Assembly: GCF_051521505.1 (NCBI RefSeq)
Contig: NZ_CP150356.1
Location: forward strand, 5,270,001-5,334,000
Length of the DNA stretch: 64,000 bases
Reading direction: 5' to 3'
Origin: Sorangium sp025924095
GTDB lineage: Bacteria; Myxococcota_A; Polyangia; Polyangiales; Polyangiaceae
Shown here: positions 43,484 to 51,416 of the stretch, piece by piece
Position numbering within the stretch: the stretch's first letter is position 1
Layout of the letters: each line of letters starts with the position of its first letter
The notes under the pieces: model-generated
What the model was told of the DNA's origin: nothing
The model's database searches: none
The model's input: only the letters and a program-made list of their open reading frames with translations
Position numbers and translations under genes: made by a program

Positions 43484-43540
43484 CTGGCCGCCGCGCTGGC
43501 GAGGACGGCCGCGACGCTCTGTGCCTCGAGGCCCCCTAGC

Positions 43541-44143
43541 CTAGGCGAGGGTGGGCTCCTCCTGGGTCGCGACCTCGGCGAGCGGATCTCGGTACACCTC
43601 GTCGATCGACAGGGTGCACCCGATCGTCTCCAGATGCGCGCCCTCTCCTGCGCGGGCCTCCCGGAGCGTCCACGAGTCATCCTCGTTGCGGTGGAACACC
43701 TCGATGCGCGGTTCGTGCTGCGAGACGAGCGCGTACTCCCGGAGCGAAGGGATCCGCCGGTAGTGCGCGAACTTCTGCCCCCGATCGTAGGCCTCCGAGC
43801 TGTCGGAGAGGACCTCGACCAGAACGATCGGGTTGAGCGCGGCGTCCTTGTCGACAGCATCGCGCTCGAGCTTGCCGCAGACAACGCTGACGTCAGGGTA
43901 CGTGGAGAGCCCGGTCGCCTGCACCCGGACGCGCAGGTCGGAGGAGTAGACCGCGCAGGGCCGCCCGCGGAGATGCGCCCGTAGCTCGGCGCTGACGCTC
44001 ACGCACAGGCGCGCATGCTCCGGCGTTCCGCCGGCCATCGCGAAGATCTCGCCGTTCAGGAACTCGTGCTTCGTCGGGCTCGCCCGCTCCTGATCGAGGT
44101 ACTCGGCATACGTCCAGAGAATCTTGCGCGCCGGCTCGTTCAT
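43541..44143 (-). CDS. Uma2 family endonuclease (DUF820)
   Basis: A 200-aa Uma2/DUF820 protein with the family landmarks: TYAEYLDQERASPTKHEFLNG (E of the first motif), the PD-type acid in YPDVSVVCG, the EVLSDSSEAYDRGQKF motif (E-x-L-S then D-R-x-x-K), and YRRIPSLREYALV. It is only distantly similar to the convergent Uma2 protein 58 bp away, so the pair is not a recent duplication. Predicted cytoplasmic. The role (DNA repair, mobile-element or defence related) is unsettled. Confidence 0.9.
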   Translation of the reverse strand: MNEPARKILWTYAEYLDQERASPTKHEFLNGEIFAMAGGTPEHARLCVSVSAELRAHLRGRPCAVYSSDLRVRVQATGLSTYPDVSVVCGKLERDAVDKDAALNPIVLVEVLSDSSEAYDRGQKFAHYRRIPSLREYALVSQHEPRIEVFHRNEDDSWTLREARAGEGAHLETIGCTLSIDEVYRDPLAEVATQEEPTLA

Positions 44144-44217
44144 GGTCCTGCCGAGTATGCCACGCGGGCTCCTCCAGGAGCCAACGATGCCCGTGAGCCT
44201 CCTCCAACCGGCGGGTC

Positions 44218-44260
44218 GTCACGCAGGCCCCCGGCCAGCTTACTTCGGCTGCGTGGCCCG
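44218..44260. repeat. Hairpin repeat, copy 1
   Basis: A 43-bp sequence whose ends (GTCACGCAG ... CTGCGTGGC) form a 9-bp stem with one G-T pair and a loop of about 25. It matches 46208-46250 at 36 of 43 positions. The copy overlaps the last codons of the Pro-rich lipoprotein gene and may act as its transcription terminator, although no T-run follows. Confidence 0.65.
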
Positions 44261-44689
44261 CAGCGCCTGCTGCTCCTCCTGCTGCTTGCGATACGCCTCG
44301 ATCACGGCGTAGCCCGCCGCCGCGGCGGCCGACACGCGGCCCTGGGGCGGCGCGGCCGGCACGGCCGGCGGGGGCGGCACCGCCGGCGAGTGCGGCGCGG
44401 CCGGCGGGGGCGGCGCGGCCGGCGGGGGCGGCGCGGCCGGCGGGGGCGGCGCGGGGGATGGGCCGGCCGGCGCCTGAACCGGCTCGCACACGCAGCCCGC
44501 CACACCGCGGTCCACGAGCACGAAGGCGGACATCCTCATCCCGAGCTCGTAACAGGAGCTGGCGCAGTGGGTCGGACCGCGCTCCGCGGCCTGGAGCTCG
44601 GCTGCCGTCTGATACCCGCGGTTGCAGCCGCCCAGCGCGAGCGCCGCAACCGCCACGAAAGTGAACATGAACGCCGATCGGTGGGCCAT
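44240..44689 (-). CDS. Pro/Ala-rich lipoprotein
   Basis: A 149-aa predicted lipoprotein: signal FMFTFVAVAALALGGC with lipobox Cys near residue 22. Four further Cys residues cluster in the mature N-terminus (THCASSCYELG, AGCVCEPV) and could form two disulfides. Then comes a repeated APPPPA tract of about 50 residues that could span peptidoglycan, and a short charged helix at the C-terminus. ATG 44689 is chosen over an upstream ATG at 44725 for a normal signal length. Unknown function; the Pro-rich stalk suggests envelope spanning. Confidence 0.72.
   Translation of the reverse strand: MAHRSAFMFTFVAVAALALGGCNRGYQTAAELQAAERGPTHCASSCYELGMRMSAFVLVDRGVAGCVCEPVQAPAGPSPAPPPPAAPPPPAAPPPPAAPHSPAVPPPPAVPAAPPQGRVSAAAAAGYAVIEAYRKQQEEQQALRATQPK
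44395..44455. repeat. 15-bp tandem repeat encoding PPPPAA tract
   Basis: About four units of GGCGGGGGCGGCGCG-type sequence within the Pro-rich lipoprotein gene. The near-identical DNA indicates slippage, so repeat number may vary. Confidence 0.75.
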
Positions 44690-44809
44690 CAACGGCGGAC
44701 TACTGGGGTGCTCGCGAGCCGTCAACGGGCCGGCGTGCGGCCGTGGGGGCCGGACGATCGACCGCTGTCGCGCGCCCGATGAGCCGCGCGCGGCAACCCC
44801 CCCCGGAGG

Positions 44810-46009
44810 TTACGCGGAGGCCCGCTCGATGAGGTCGGCGGCGACGGCCGTGCCATCCACCGCCACGGCGCCGGCGAGCGCGGCCGCGCGAGCAACGACC
44901 CCCTGATCGAGGGCGCCCCCCAAAGCGGCCAGGAGGGACTCCGCGCTCAGCGCTCCACGAGCCACGGACGTCCCGATCCCGAGCGCCCGGACGCGCGAGG
45001 CCCAATAGGGCTGATCGGCGAACATCGGGACGATCACCTGCGGGACGCCCGCGCGCGCCGCGGTCGTGGTCGTACCCGCCCCGCCGTGGTGCACAACCGC
45101 GGCGACCCTCGGGAACAGCGCCTGCTGGTTGACGTCGCCGATCACAATGCAGTCGGGGGCGTCGTCGACCCGACCGAGCTCGGCCCACCCCTGCGACAGG
45201 ACGAGGCGGCGCCCCGCAGCCCGCACGGCCTCGATGACGATGCGGCCAGTCTGCGGGTCCGCAGGCATGCTGCCGAAGCCGACGTAGACAGGCGCCTCGC
45301 CGGCGGCGAGGAACGCTTCCAGCTCGGGTACGAGCGGCGTCTGATCGGGAAGGAGCCAGGCTCCCGTCTGCGTGGGCTTCAGGCCGGGAGTCGCCGGCAG
45401 CGGCCCGAGGACCGGGTCCGCCGCGAGCCACGGAGCCTCGCCCAGGATGTGGCCGCAAGCATCGCTCAGCGGACCCAGGCCCCGTCGCTTCCGATTGTCG
45501 TTGAGCCGCTCGAGAATGCGCTCGTTCCAGCTCCGCGATTCGTCCTGCCAGCGCCGGAGGTTGGACTCCGGGTCACCCCCGGGCTCCCCGCTGGGCGCAT
45601 GATCCGGCGACGGCAGGGCCACCGGCGCATACACGGCGACCACGGACGGGATGCCCAGCCGCTCCGCGATCGACCGTGCGGCGTACTGGTGCTCTCCGCC
45701 GGCCACGATCACGTCACATCCCTCGGCGGCCAACGCGGTCGCGTCGAACTGGTCTCTCACGAGGTGCTCGACCAGGGCGCGGATCTGCTCCGGCGTCGGC
45801 AGGGAGGCCTGCGCGGCGGCGGCCCCGCTCGGTTGACGCATCGCGATTCCGATCGGGGCCGCCGTGAAGCCCAAGCCGCCCACCCAGTCAATGAAGTTCG
45901 GCGGAACGCACAGCCTCACGTCGTGCCCCCGACGCCGCATCTCGGCGGCCAAGGCAACTACAGGTTGCACGTCACCGCGCGTCCCCACCCCCGTCAGCAA
46001 TATCCGCAT
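44810..46009 (-). CDS. GT1-family glycosyltransferase (UGT/MGT type)
   Basis: A 399-aa soluble GT-B glycosyltransferase. The N-terminal acceptor half starts MRILLTGVGTRGDVQPVVALA, a signature of vancomycin/macrolide/sterol-type GT1 enzymes. The C-terminal half carries the nucleotide-sugar motif HHGGAGTTTTAARAGVPQ and MFADQPYWASRV. It would glycosylate a small hydrophobic molecule such as a polyketide, sterol or carotenoid. A GGGAG ribosome-binding site before ATG 46009 fixes the start. No other natural-product gene adjoins it. Copies of a hairpin repeat lie on both sides. Divergent from the LysR gene. Confidence 0.92.
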   Translation of the reverse strand: MRILLTGVGTRGDVQPVVALAAEMRRRGHDVRLCVPPNFIDWVGGLGFTAAPIGIAMRQPSGAAAAQASLPTPEQIRALVEHLVRDQFDATALAAEGCDVIVAGGEHQYAARSIAERLGIPSVVAVYAPVALPSPDHAPSGEPGGDPESNLRRWQDESRSWNERILERLNDNRKRRGLGPLSDACGHILGEAPWLAADPVLGPLPATPGLKPTQTGAWLLPDQTPLVPELEAFLAAGEAPVYVGFGSMPADPQTGRIVIEAVRAAGRRLVLSQGWAELGRVDDAPDCIVIGDVNQQALFPRVAAVVHHGGAGTTTTAARAGVPQVIVPMFADQPYWASRVRALGIGTSVARGALSAESLLAALGGALDQGVVARAAALAGAVAVDGTAVAADLIERASA

Positions 46010-46392
46010 CGTCTCTCTCCCTTCCACCACGCGCGTCGCGTGGATGTCGGACGACGACGATGGCACCGCGGATGCGATTTTTCATCGGAGCAGCGCCAGA
46101 TTAGGTTATACATGCTGGAACGGCAGGCGGGGCGAGAGCGCCAATACCGCGCATCATCCGTTCAGGCCCAAAGGGCAGGAGGCGCGCCGCTATCGCGACG
46201 GCCTGGCGTCACGCAGGCCACCCGCAAACGCACCTCGGCTGCGTGGCCCGTCCTGCCCGGGGACGCGCCGCCGTGGCCGGCTCGCTGGCCAGCGCGCCGA
46301 GCCGTGCGGTCGACCTCAAAGGGGCGCGCGCGGAGGAGCTCGCCCCCGCGGGCCGAGCGCGGCACGTGGGGGGGCTGCGCTACCCTCTCCGC
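46010..46392. other. Divergent intergenic region, GT1 / lysR
   Basis: About 380 bp between divergent genes, so it must contain both promoters. The segment 46070-46110 is locally AT-rich (GCGATTTTTCATC and GATTAGGTTATACAT). Position 46208-46250 holds hairpin copy 2. No gene is supported here. Confidence 0.5.
46208..46250. repeat. Hairpin repeat, copy 2
   Basis: Direct repeat of 44218-44260 in the same orientation, keeping the full complementary arms GTCACGCAG and CTGCGTGGC while the loop has diverged. Conservation of the arms rather than the loop suggests the hairpin matters. A third partial copy with only the right half is at 57754-57779. Confidence 0.65.
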
Positions 46393-47313
46393 ATGAGCGC
46401 ACCGCCGCTTCCTCGCCTGCGCGCCGTGGACCTGAATCTGCTGACCGTGCTCGACGTCATGATCCTCGAGCGCAACGTGACGCGCGCAGCCGAGCGCCTC
46501 GGCATGACCCAGCCCGCCGTGAGCAGCGCGCTGGCCCGGCTGCGGCTCCTGCTCGACGACGATCTCTTCGTGCGTTGCGGCAAGGAGATGGCTCCGACGC
46601 CGCGCGCCCTCTCGCTCGCCGGCCCGATCCGGAAGGCGCTCGACCTGATCCAGGCCTCGCTCGCTCAGACTGACGCCTTCGACTACACCGCGAGCCACAC
46701 CTTCACGCTGGGGATCGGCGACCTCGGAGAGGCCGTTCTCTTGCCCCGGTTTCTGCGGTGGCTCGAGCAGCTCGGCGCTCGCGTCCGGATCGAGATCTGC
46801 CGCGAGCCTGGGGCCTTGCTGCAGAATGAAATGCGGCTCGGCAAGGTCGAGCTCGTCCTGGATCATGTCGTCATCCCGGGCGAGGGGTTCCGGCGAGAGC
46901 GCGTGCTCGACATCGAGCTCGTCCCGCTGGTGCGCCAGGATCATCCGACCGTGGGGCCCTCGTTGACCGTCGACGAGTACATGGCGCTCGAGCACGTCAT
47001 CCTCGAGCCGCGCGAGGGCCAGACCGACCTGGCAGAGCATACCCAGGCCGTCGTGGGGCTATCGCGGCGCGTGCAGGTGCAGGTCCCCCATTATCTATCG
47101 ATGCCGTTCATCGTCTCGCAGTCGAACCTCGTCTGCACGCTGCCGCTCCCCCTGGCACGGCTGTTCGAGCAGCACTTCCCCGTCCGGGTGGTGAGCTGTC
47201 CTCTGCCCATCCACCCGATCCCGCTGTTCATGATGTGGCACGTATCTCAGGAGGCCGACCGGGCCCATCAGTGGCTCCGGCGATCGCTCATCGATCTCTG
47301 CAGCCGCCTCTGA
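46393..47313 (+). CDS. LysR-family transcriptional regulator, NodD-like
   Basis: A 306-aa LysR-type regulator. The N-terminal winged HTH (DLNLLTVLDVMILERNVTRA, then AERLGMTQPAVSSALARLR) is complete and very similar in wording to the NodD/NahR/LinR subgroup. The C-terminal periplasmic-binding-like effector domain follows (about 95-300). That subgroup often controls degradation of aromatic or lipid compounds. It is divergent from the GT1 gene and 236 bp upstream of the reductase/hydroxylase pair, which are the most likely targets. ATG 46393 follows a Pro/Leu-rich start typical of the family. Confidence 0.92.
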   Translation: MSAPPLPRLRAVDLNLLTVLDVMILERNVTRAAERLGMTQPAVSSALARLRLLLDDDLFVRCGKEMAPTPRALSLAGPIRKALDLIQASLAQTDAFDYTASHTFTLGIGDLGEAVLLPRFLRWLEQLGARVRIEICREPGALLQNEMRLGKVELVLDHVVIPGEGFRRERVLDIELVPLVRQDHPTVGPSLTVDEYMALEHVILEPREGQTDLAEHTQAVVGLSRRVQVQVPHYLSMPFIVSQSNLVCTLPLPLARLFEQHFPVRVVSCPLPIHPIPLFMMWHVSQEADRAHQWLRRSLIDLCSRL

Positions 47314-47549
47314 CCTGTCCTCGGCGGGCGGGCTGATTCAGGAGGAGGCGCGCGACCCCGGATTCAGCGGAGTATTCGCGCTGGTCATCTGACTCATACC
47401 GTTTCTTGATTGGGCTTTCCGTGGGTCGCCGCCCATGAAATCCGCGCGCTCAGGGCTGCACCAGCGAGGGGCGGCCCAGCGAAGAGCGACCCGAGCTCGC
47501 GGCCAGGCGCCGCGGACCTGGGTGGCCATCCACAGAAAGAGAACACATC

Positions 47550-48704
47550 ATGTTCGGATTTTCATCTGTCCGCCGGAAGGGCGGTCGAGGCGGGACGCTT
47601 CATGTCCTGGGCAGCGAGCGCGCGGCGACCATCGAGCCCGGAGAGACGCTGCTCAGCGCAGCCGCGCGCGCGAATATCCCGTTCCCCCGGATGTGCAACG
47701 TGGGCGAGTGCGGCACTTGCAAGTGCCGGCTCACCAATGGGCATGTCCGCCTCAAAAAGGATATCTCTCGCCACGTCACGCCCGAGGAGCTCTCCGCCGG
47801 CTTCGTCCTCGCCTGCCAGAGCCTGGCCGAGTCGGAGGACGTGGCGGTCGAGGTCCCGGGCATCGGCCGCGAGCGCTCGGCGGGGCCTGCGCCGGTGCAG
47901 CCGGTGCAGGCGGACGCGAGCATCACGCGCGTGACGCCGCTCGCGCCCGGCATCCTCGCGATCGAGGTCGGCCTCGCCGCGGAGATCCGCTACGTGGCCG
48001 GGCAGTATGCGCAGCTCACAGCGCCCGGCGTCCCGGGGCTTGGCGAGCCGCGCTGCTACTCGTTCGCCGAGGCACCGGCCCGGGCCTCGCCGCGAAGAGC
48101 GCTCTTTCATATCCGCCACGTCCCGGGCGGCGCCTTCACCGACTGGCTCTTCGCCGCCGATCGCACGGGCTCGCGCCTCGGCTTCTCGGGGCCCCACGGC
48201 GGCTTCCGCTACCACGAGGCCGGGCGGTCGCTCCTTTGTGTGGCAGGAGGCACTGGCCTCTCGCCGATCAGCGCGATCCTCGAGCAAGGGATCTCGGACG
48301 GGCTCGCTCGCGACGTGACGCTGGTCGTCGGCGCGCGCACCCGGCAGGACCTCTACGCGCTCGACGCCATCGCCTCGATCGAGGCGCGATGGCGAGGGCG
48401 GTTCGCCTTCGTGCCCGTGCTCTCGCGAGAGCCCGAAGGCTCGAGCTGGACAGGGCGGAAGGGGCACGTCTCGGACTACCTCCGTGAGGTCGCCGTGGCC
48501 CACGCCGATCGCGCGGCCTACCTGTGCGGGCCGCCCGGGATGATCGACGGCGCGCTCGACGTGCTGCGCGGCACGATCCCGCCGGACCACGTGCATTGCG
48601 ACAAGTTCCTGGACCGTGGCTCGATCGCCCTCGCCACCTCGGCGGGGGCACGAGCCCGGACACGACGCGCGGAAGGAGAGGCATCATGCTCGGAAATGCT
48701 CTGA
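47550..48704 (+). CDS. 2Fe-2S ferredoxin / FAD-NAD(P)H oxidoreductase
   Basis: A 384-aa electron-transfer protein. The N-terminal plant-type 2Fe-2S domain has CNVGECGTCKC and the fourth ligand in LACQSL. The FAD domain follows with RCYSFAEAP, then the NAD(P)H domain with GGTGLSPISAIL and the C-terminal CGPPGM. This matches reductases of multicomponent oxygenases such as XylA or phenol hydroxylase component P5. It passes electrons from NAD(P)H to a non-heme iron oxygenase. The hydroxylase gene overlaps its 3' end by 19 bp, so that protein is the obvious partner. The last about 25 residues are Arg/Ala-rich and look like a non-conserved overlap tail. Confidence 0.92.
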   Translation: MFGFSSVRRKGGRGGTLHVLGSERAATIEPGETLLSAAARANIPFPRMCNVGECGTCKCRLTNGHVRLKKDISRHVTPEELSAGFVLACQSLAESEDVAVEVPGIGRERSAGPAPVQPVQADASITRVTPLAPGILAIEVGLAAEIRYVAGQYAQLTAPGVPGLGEPRCYSFAEAPARASPRRALFHIRHVPGGAFTDWLFAADRTGSRLGFSGPHGGFRYHEAGRSLLCVAGGTGLSPISAILEQGISDGLARDVTLVVGARTRQDLYALDAIASIEARWRGRFAFVPVLSREPEGSSWTGRKGHVSDYLREVAVAHADRAAYLCGPPGMIDGALDVLRGTIPPDHVHCDKFLDRGSIALATSAGARARTRRAEGEASCSEML

Positions 48705-49612
48705 TCGCCCTCGCTCTCATCGCGATCTTCGCCGCCCTGGAGACCGCGTTCGGCCTGTACCGGCGCCCCGGCGTGCTCACCATGCGGGAGCTGGGCGCGA
48801 GCCTCGTGAGCCTCGGTAACTTCCTGCTGGTACGCGGCGCCTCCTTCGCCGCCTTGATCTGGGCGTTCAAGGCGCTCTGGCCGCGCTCGGAGGGGGCGCT
48901 CGCGGGCGTGAGCTTCTGGCTCGCCTTCCCGATCTACGTGCTCGCCGACGAGTACGCGGTGTACTGGTTCCACCGCAAGAGCCATGAATGGCCGTGGCTG
49001 TGGCGTATCCACAAACCGCACCACGTCCCGCGCAACATGAATATCGGCGTCGGTTACCGGCAAAACTGGCTGTGGCATGTGCTGGTGCCGGGCGCGTGGC
49101 TGGGCCCGGCCGTCATCTGGCTCGGCCAGCCTGGTGCCTACGCGGCTGGATTGGCCTTCAGGACTCTGATGGTGTTGATGGAGCACTCCGATCTCCGCTG
49201 GGATCTGCCGCTTCAGCGCAACCGCTTCACACGTCCTTTCATGTGGGTGATCGAGCGCGTCATCTCGCTGCCCGACACCCACCACGCCCACCACGGCGTC
49301 GGCCGCTACGGCAATGCCATGAAGAACTATGGCGTCGCCCTCATCTGCTTCGATGTGATCCATGGCACGCTCATGATCCCGCACGCTCGGCAGGAGGGCT
49401 TCGGGCTGCCCGACGACGCACCGGCCGAGCCCTGGGCTGAGCAGCTCTTCTGGCCGTTCGTGCGCTCGACGAGCTCGACGAGCTCGACGAGCTCGACGAA
49501 GAAGGTGGCGGCTCGTCGCCCGTCGATCGAGCCCACGCCGCCGGCGGCCGCGCTCGCCGCGGCAAAGGCGGTGATTTACACCGCCGATGGCCGCGCTGTC
49601 GTGGTGAGCTGA
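48686..49612 (+). CDS. Fatty acid hydroxylase / sterol desaturase superfamily membrane di-iron enzyme
   Basis: A 308-aa integral membrane hydroxylase. The His clusters are complete: HRKSH (HxxxH), HKPHH (HxxHH) and DTHHAHHGVG (HxxHH), with an extra MEHSD motif, on a scaffold of about four hydrophobic segments. The family hydroxylates or desaturates sterols, carotenoids and fatty acyl chains using O2 and reducing power. The overlapping upstream reductase would supply electrons. A GGAAGGAG ribosome-binding site precedes ATG 48686. The C-terminus has an S-T-S repeat encoded by a 9-bp tandem DNA repeat and ends in a non-conserved tail. Substrate unknown. Confidence 0.9.
   Translation: MLGNALIALALIAIFAALETAFGLYRRPGVLTMRELGASLVSLGNFLLVRGASFAALIWAFKALWPRSEGALAGVSFWLAFPIYVLADEYAVYWFHRKSHEWPWLWRIHKPHHVPRNMNIGVGYRQNWLWHVLVPGAWLGPAVIWLGQPGAYAAGLAFRTLMVLMEHSDLRWDLPLQRNRFTRPFMWVIERVISLPDTHHAHHGVGRYGNAMKNYGVALICFDVIHGTLMIPHARQEGFGLPDDAPAEPWAEQLFWPFVRSTSSTSSTSSTKKVAARRPSIEPTPPAAALAAAKAVIYTADGRAVVVS
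49463..49500. repeat. 9-bp tandem repeat in hydroxylase gene
   Basis: Four units of AGCTCGACG near the 3' end of the hydroxylase gene encode a repeated Ser-Thr-Ser linker. In-frame slippage tract after the last His cluster, outside the catalytic domain. Confidence 0.85.
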
Positions 49613-49804
49613 GCCGTGTTACCAAGCACCGTTGTTGATGCCGATGGTGCGCTTGGGCGCTACCCGACTCCGACAGAGCGAGCGGCGTCCTGCTCGTCTC
49701 GATCGTCGCGATCGAACAATCTCGGATTTGCCACGGCGCAGCTCGTGGACGGCCCCGTCGATCCGGCCGATTGGTCCGCTCAGCTCGGGAGACGATAAAT
49801 GGCT

Positions 49805-51385
49805 TTATTGGAGCACGCCGAAACGCGTCTTCAAGCCTTCGAGGCCCCTGGAGATGATGGTATCGACCGTTGCGCCTATGAACGGGGTACCCGCGCCCTT
49901 GAGCCGATAGCTCACCCGCCACTCCACCGTGCAACCCGCGCCCCTGTCCCTGACCTGGATGACCCCCGTGTAGTCCGAGGCTGGCAACCCGCTCACCATC
50001 GTGTACCGCATGAGCCGCCGGGCGTCGTCGAGCTCCTCTAGCCGTTCGACGACTTCAGACCCGTCCGACATGAAGCTCTTCCGCAGCTGGCCGACCCCTC
50101 TCCCGACCGTCTCCAGCCGCACGACCATCGGGTGCCAGTCCATCAGCCCGTCGAAGCGCCCGATCACCTTCCAGACTTCCTTGCTGCCGGCGGCGAGGTC
50201 GACTGCGCGGGTGATCTCGATCGGCGTCACGTTGGGCGGCTGCACGTAGGGGAACGTCTTGCCCCCCGGCTGCGTGGCGCCCTTTGCCCCGCCGCGGAGC
50301 ATGGGCCCTCTGCCACGGTTGACCTCGTACGAGATGAAGATGTTCATGATATTGGCGTCGAGCGTCCTGCCCCCGCCCGTGGCGTACTTCTTCCCCTCGA
50401 GCGTGCTGTGCTCGATCTCTCGATGGCTGTCGTCGGTGGTCGGCCTGGTCACGTCAATCAGGAGGAAATCGTCCAGGAGCACGTTCACCAGGGCCCTGCG
50501 CCCGGCCTCTGTCCAATCGACCTTGCCGTCCCGCCTGTCCCAGAGATCGAGCGAGAGGAGCAGGCGATCTCTGTAGAGCGGCAGGCGCTTCGGGTCGACC
50601 GCGAACGGATCCTCCTGATTCCACAGGTCCCGCAGGTCGATCTCGCCATCGACGAACATGTGGAGGTTGGTCACCTCGGGCCGTCCGACCCGGTCGATCC
50701 GCGGGACGTCGCTCGTGAACCCCCCCCCTGCGGCGCCGGGCGTTGTCTCTGCGATGACCCCGAACAGCGATCCCTTGCGCGGCTCGAGCACCTTGGTCGT
50801 GTCGAGCTCGATGACGATGCTCAGGACGTTGTTGTCCTGGAGGGCGTTGGGGATGGCCTTCGGTATCGCGTCGCGGGGCGGGTGCCCCCAGCCGGAAAAG
50901 AAGGGGTCCGACCGCAGCCCGGCGAAGATACGGAAGGCGCCATCGGGCGTGGCAGCGCCTCGCGCGTCGCCGACGACCAGCGGCAAGGTCCTCCCGCCAG
51001 GCAACGTGCACGCCCCCCTTTGGCGCGGCTTGCCGCCGCTCGTTGAGGCTTCGAGCGGTTCGAACTTGCAGGTGAACTTCAGCTCCTCCTTGGCGGCCTG
51101 AAAGCGGGCTTCGTTCCCCGAGCCGGCGACATGGACGCGGCGCATCGCGATGATGTAGTTCACGGCGTCGGAGAAGAACGCGGAGTCGCCCGCGAACGGG
51201 AACACGTTGGCGATGAGCACCGTGCGGTCGGTCCGCTCCGGGCTCTGAAAAGCGTACAGATCATTCAGGTCTGCCGCCGGATCTCCCATGGAGCGCGGCC
51301 CGTCGATGTGATCCGACGCGATGGCCGGAAGACCGCCGATGGGACCGAGAACAAGGATCCCGACCAGGAGACGGAGGAGCTGCAT
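49805..51385 (-). CDS. Exported DUF4331 protein fused to C-terminal SRPBCC domain
   Basis: A 526-aa protein with an N-terminal signal peptide (LLRLLVGILVLGPIGGLPAIA, about 3-24). Residues about 24-365 match the DUF4331 pattern: SDHIDGPRSMGDPAADLNDL at the start, internal EVTNLHMFVDGEIDLRDLWN, and acidic loops. The last about 136 residues (about 391-526) form a START/SRPBCC polyketide-cyclase-like domain (AVDLAAGSKEVWKVIGRFDG, then MDWHPMV). SRPBCC cups bind hydrophobic ligands. The combination on one secreted chain is unusual. The TPR gene starts 32 bp after its upstream neighbour ends, so the two share an operon. Function unknown. Confidence 0.85.
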   Translation of the reverse strand: MQLLRLLVGILVLGPIGGLPAIASDHIDGPRSMGDPAADLNDLYAFQSPERTDRTVLIANVFPFAGDSAFFSDAVNYIIAMRRVHVAGSGNEARFQAAKEELKFTCKFEPLEASTSGGKPRQRGACTLPGGRTLPLVVGDARGAATPDGAFRIFAGLRSDPFFSGWGHPPRDAIPKAIPNALQDNNVLSIVIELDTTKVLEPRKGSLFGVIAETTPGAAGGGFTSDVPRIDRVGRPEVTNLHMFVDGEIDLRDLWNQEDPFAVDPKRLPLYRDRLLLSLDLWDRRDGKVDWTEAGRRALVNVLLDDFLLIDVTRPTTDDSHREIEHSTLEGKKYATGGGRTLDANIMNIFISYEVNRGRGPMLRGGAKGATQPGGKTFPYVQPPNVTPIEITRAVDLAAGSKEVWKVIGRFDGLMDWHPMVVRLETVGRGVGQLRKSFMSDGSEVVERLEELDDARRLMRYTMVSGLPASDYTGVIQVRDRGAGCTVEWRVSYRLKGAGTPFIGATVDTIISRGLEGLKTRFGVLQ

Positions 51386-51416
51386 GACCGTATTCCCCCG
51401 GCGGCGGGCGACCGCT

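Noticed and set aside
43541..44143. Recent duplication of Uma2 genes (42893 and 43541)
   Set aside because: The two proteins share only family motifs and are convergent; similarity is too low for a recent duplication.
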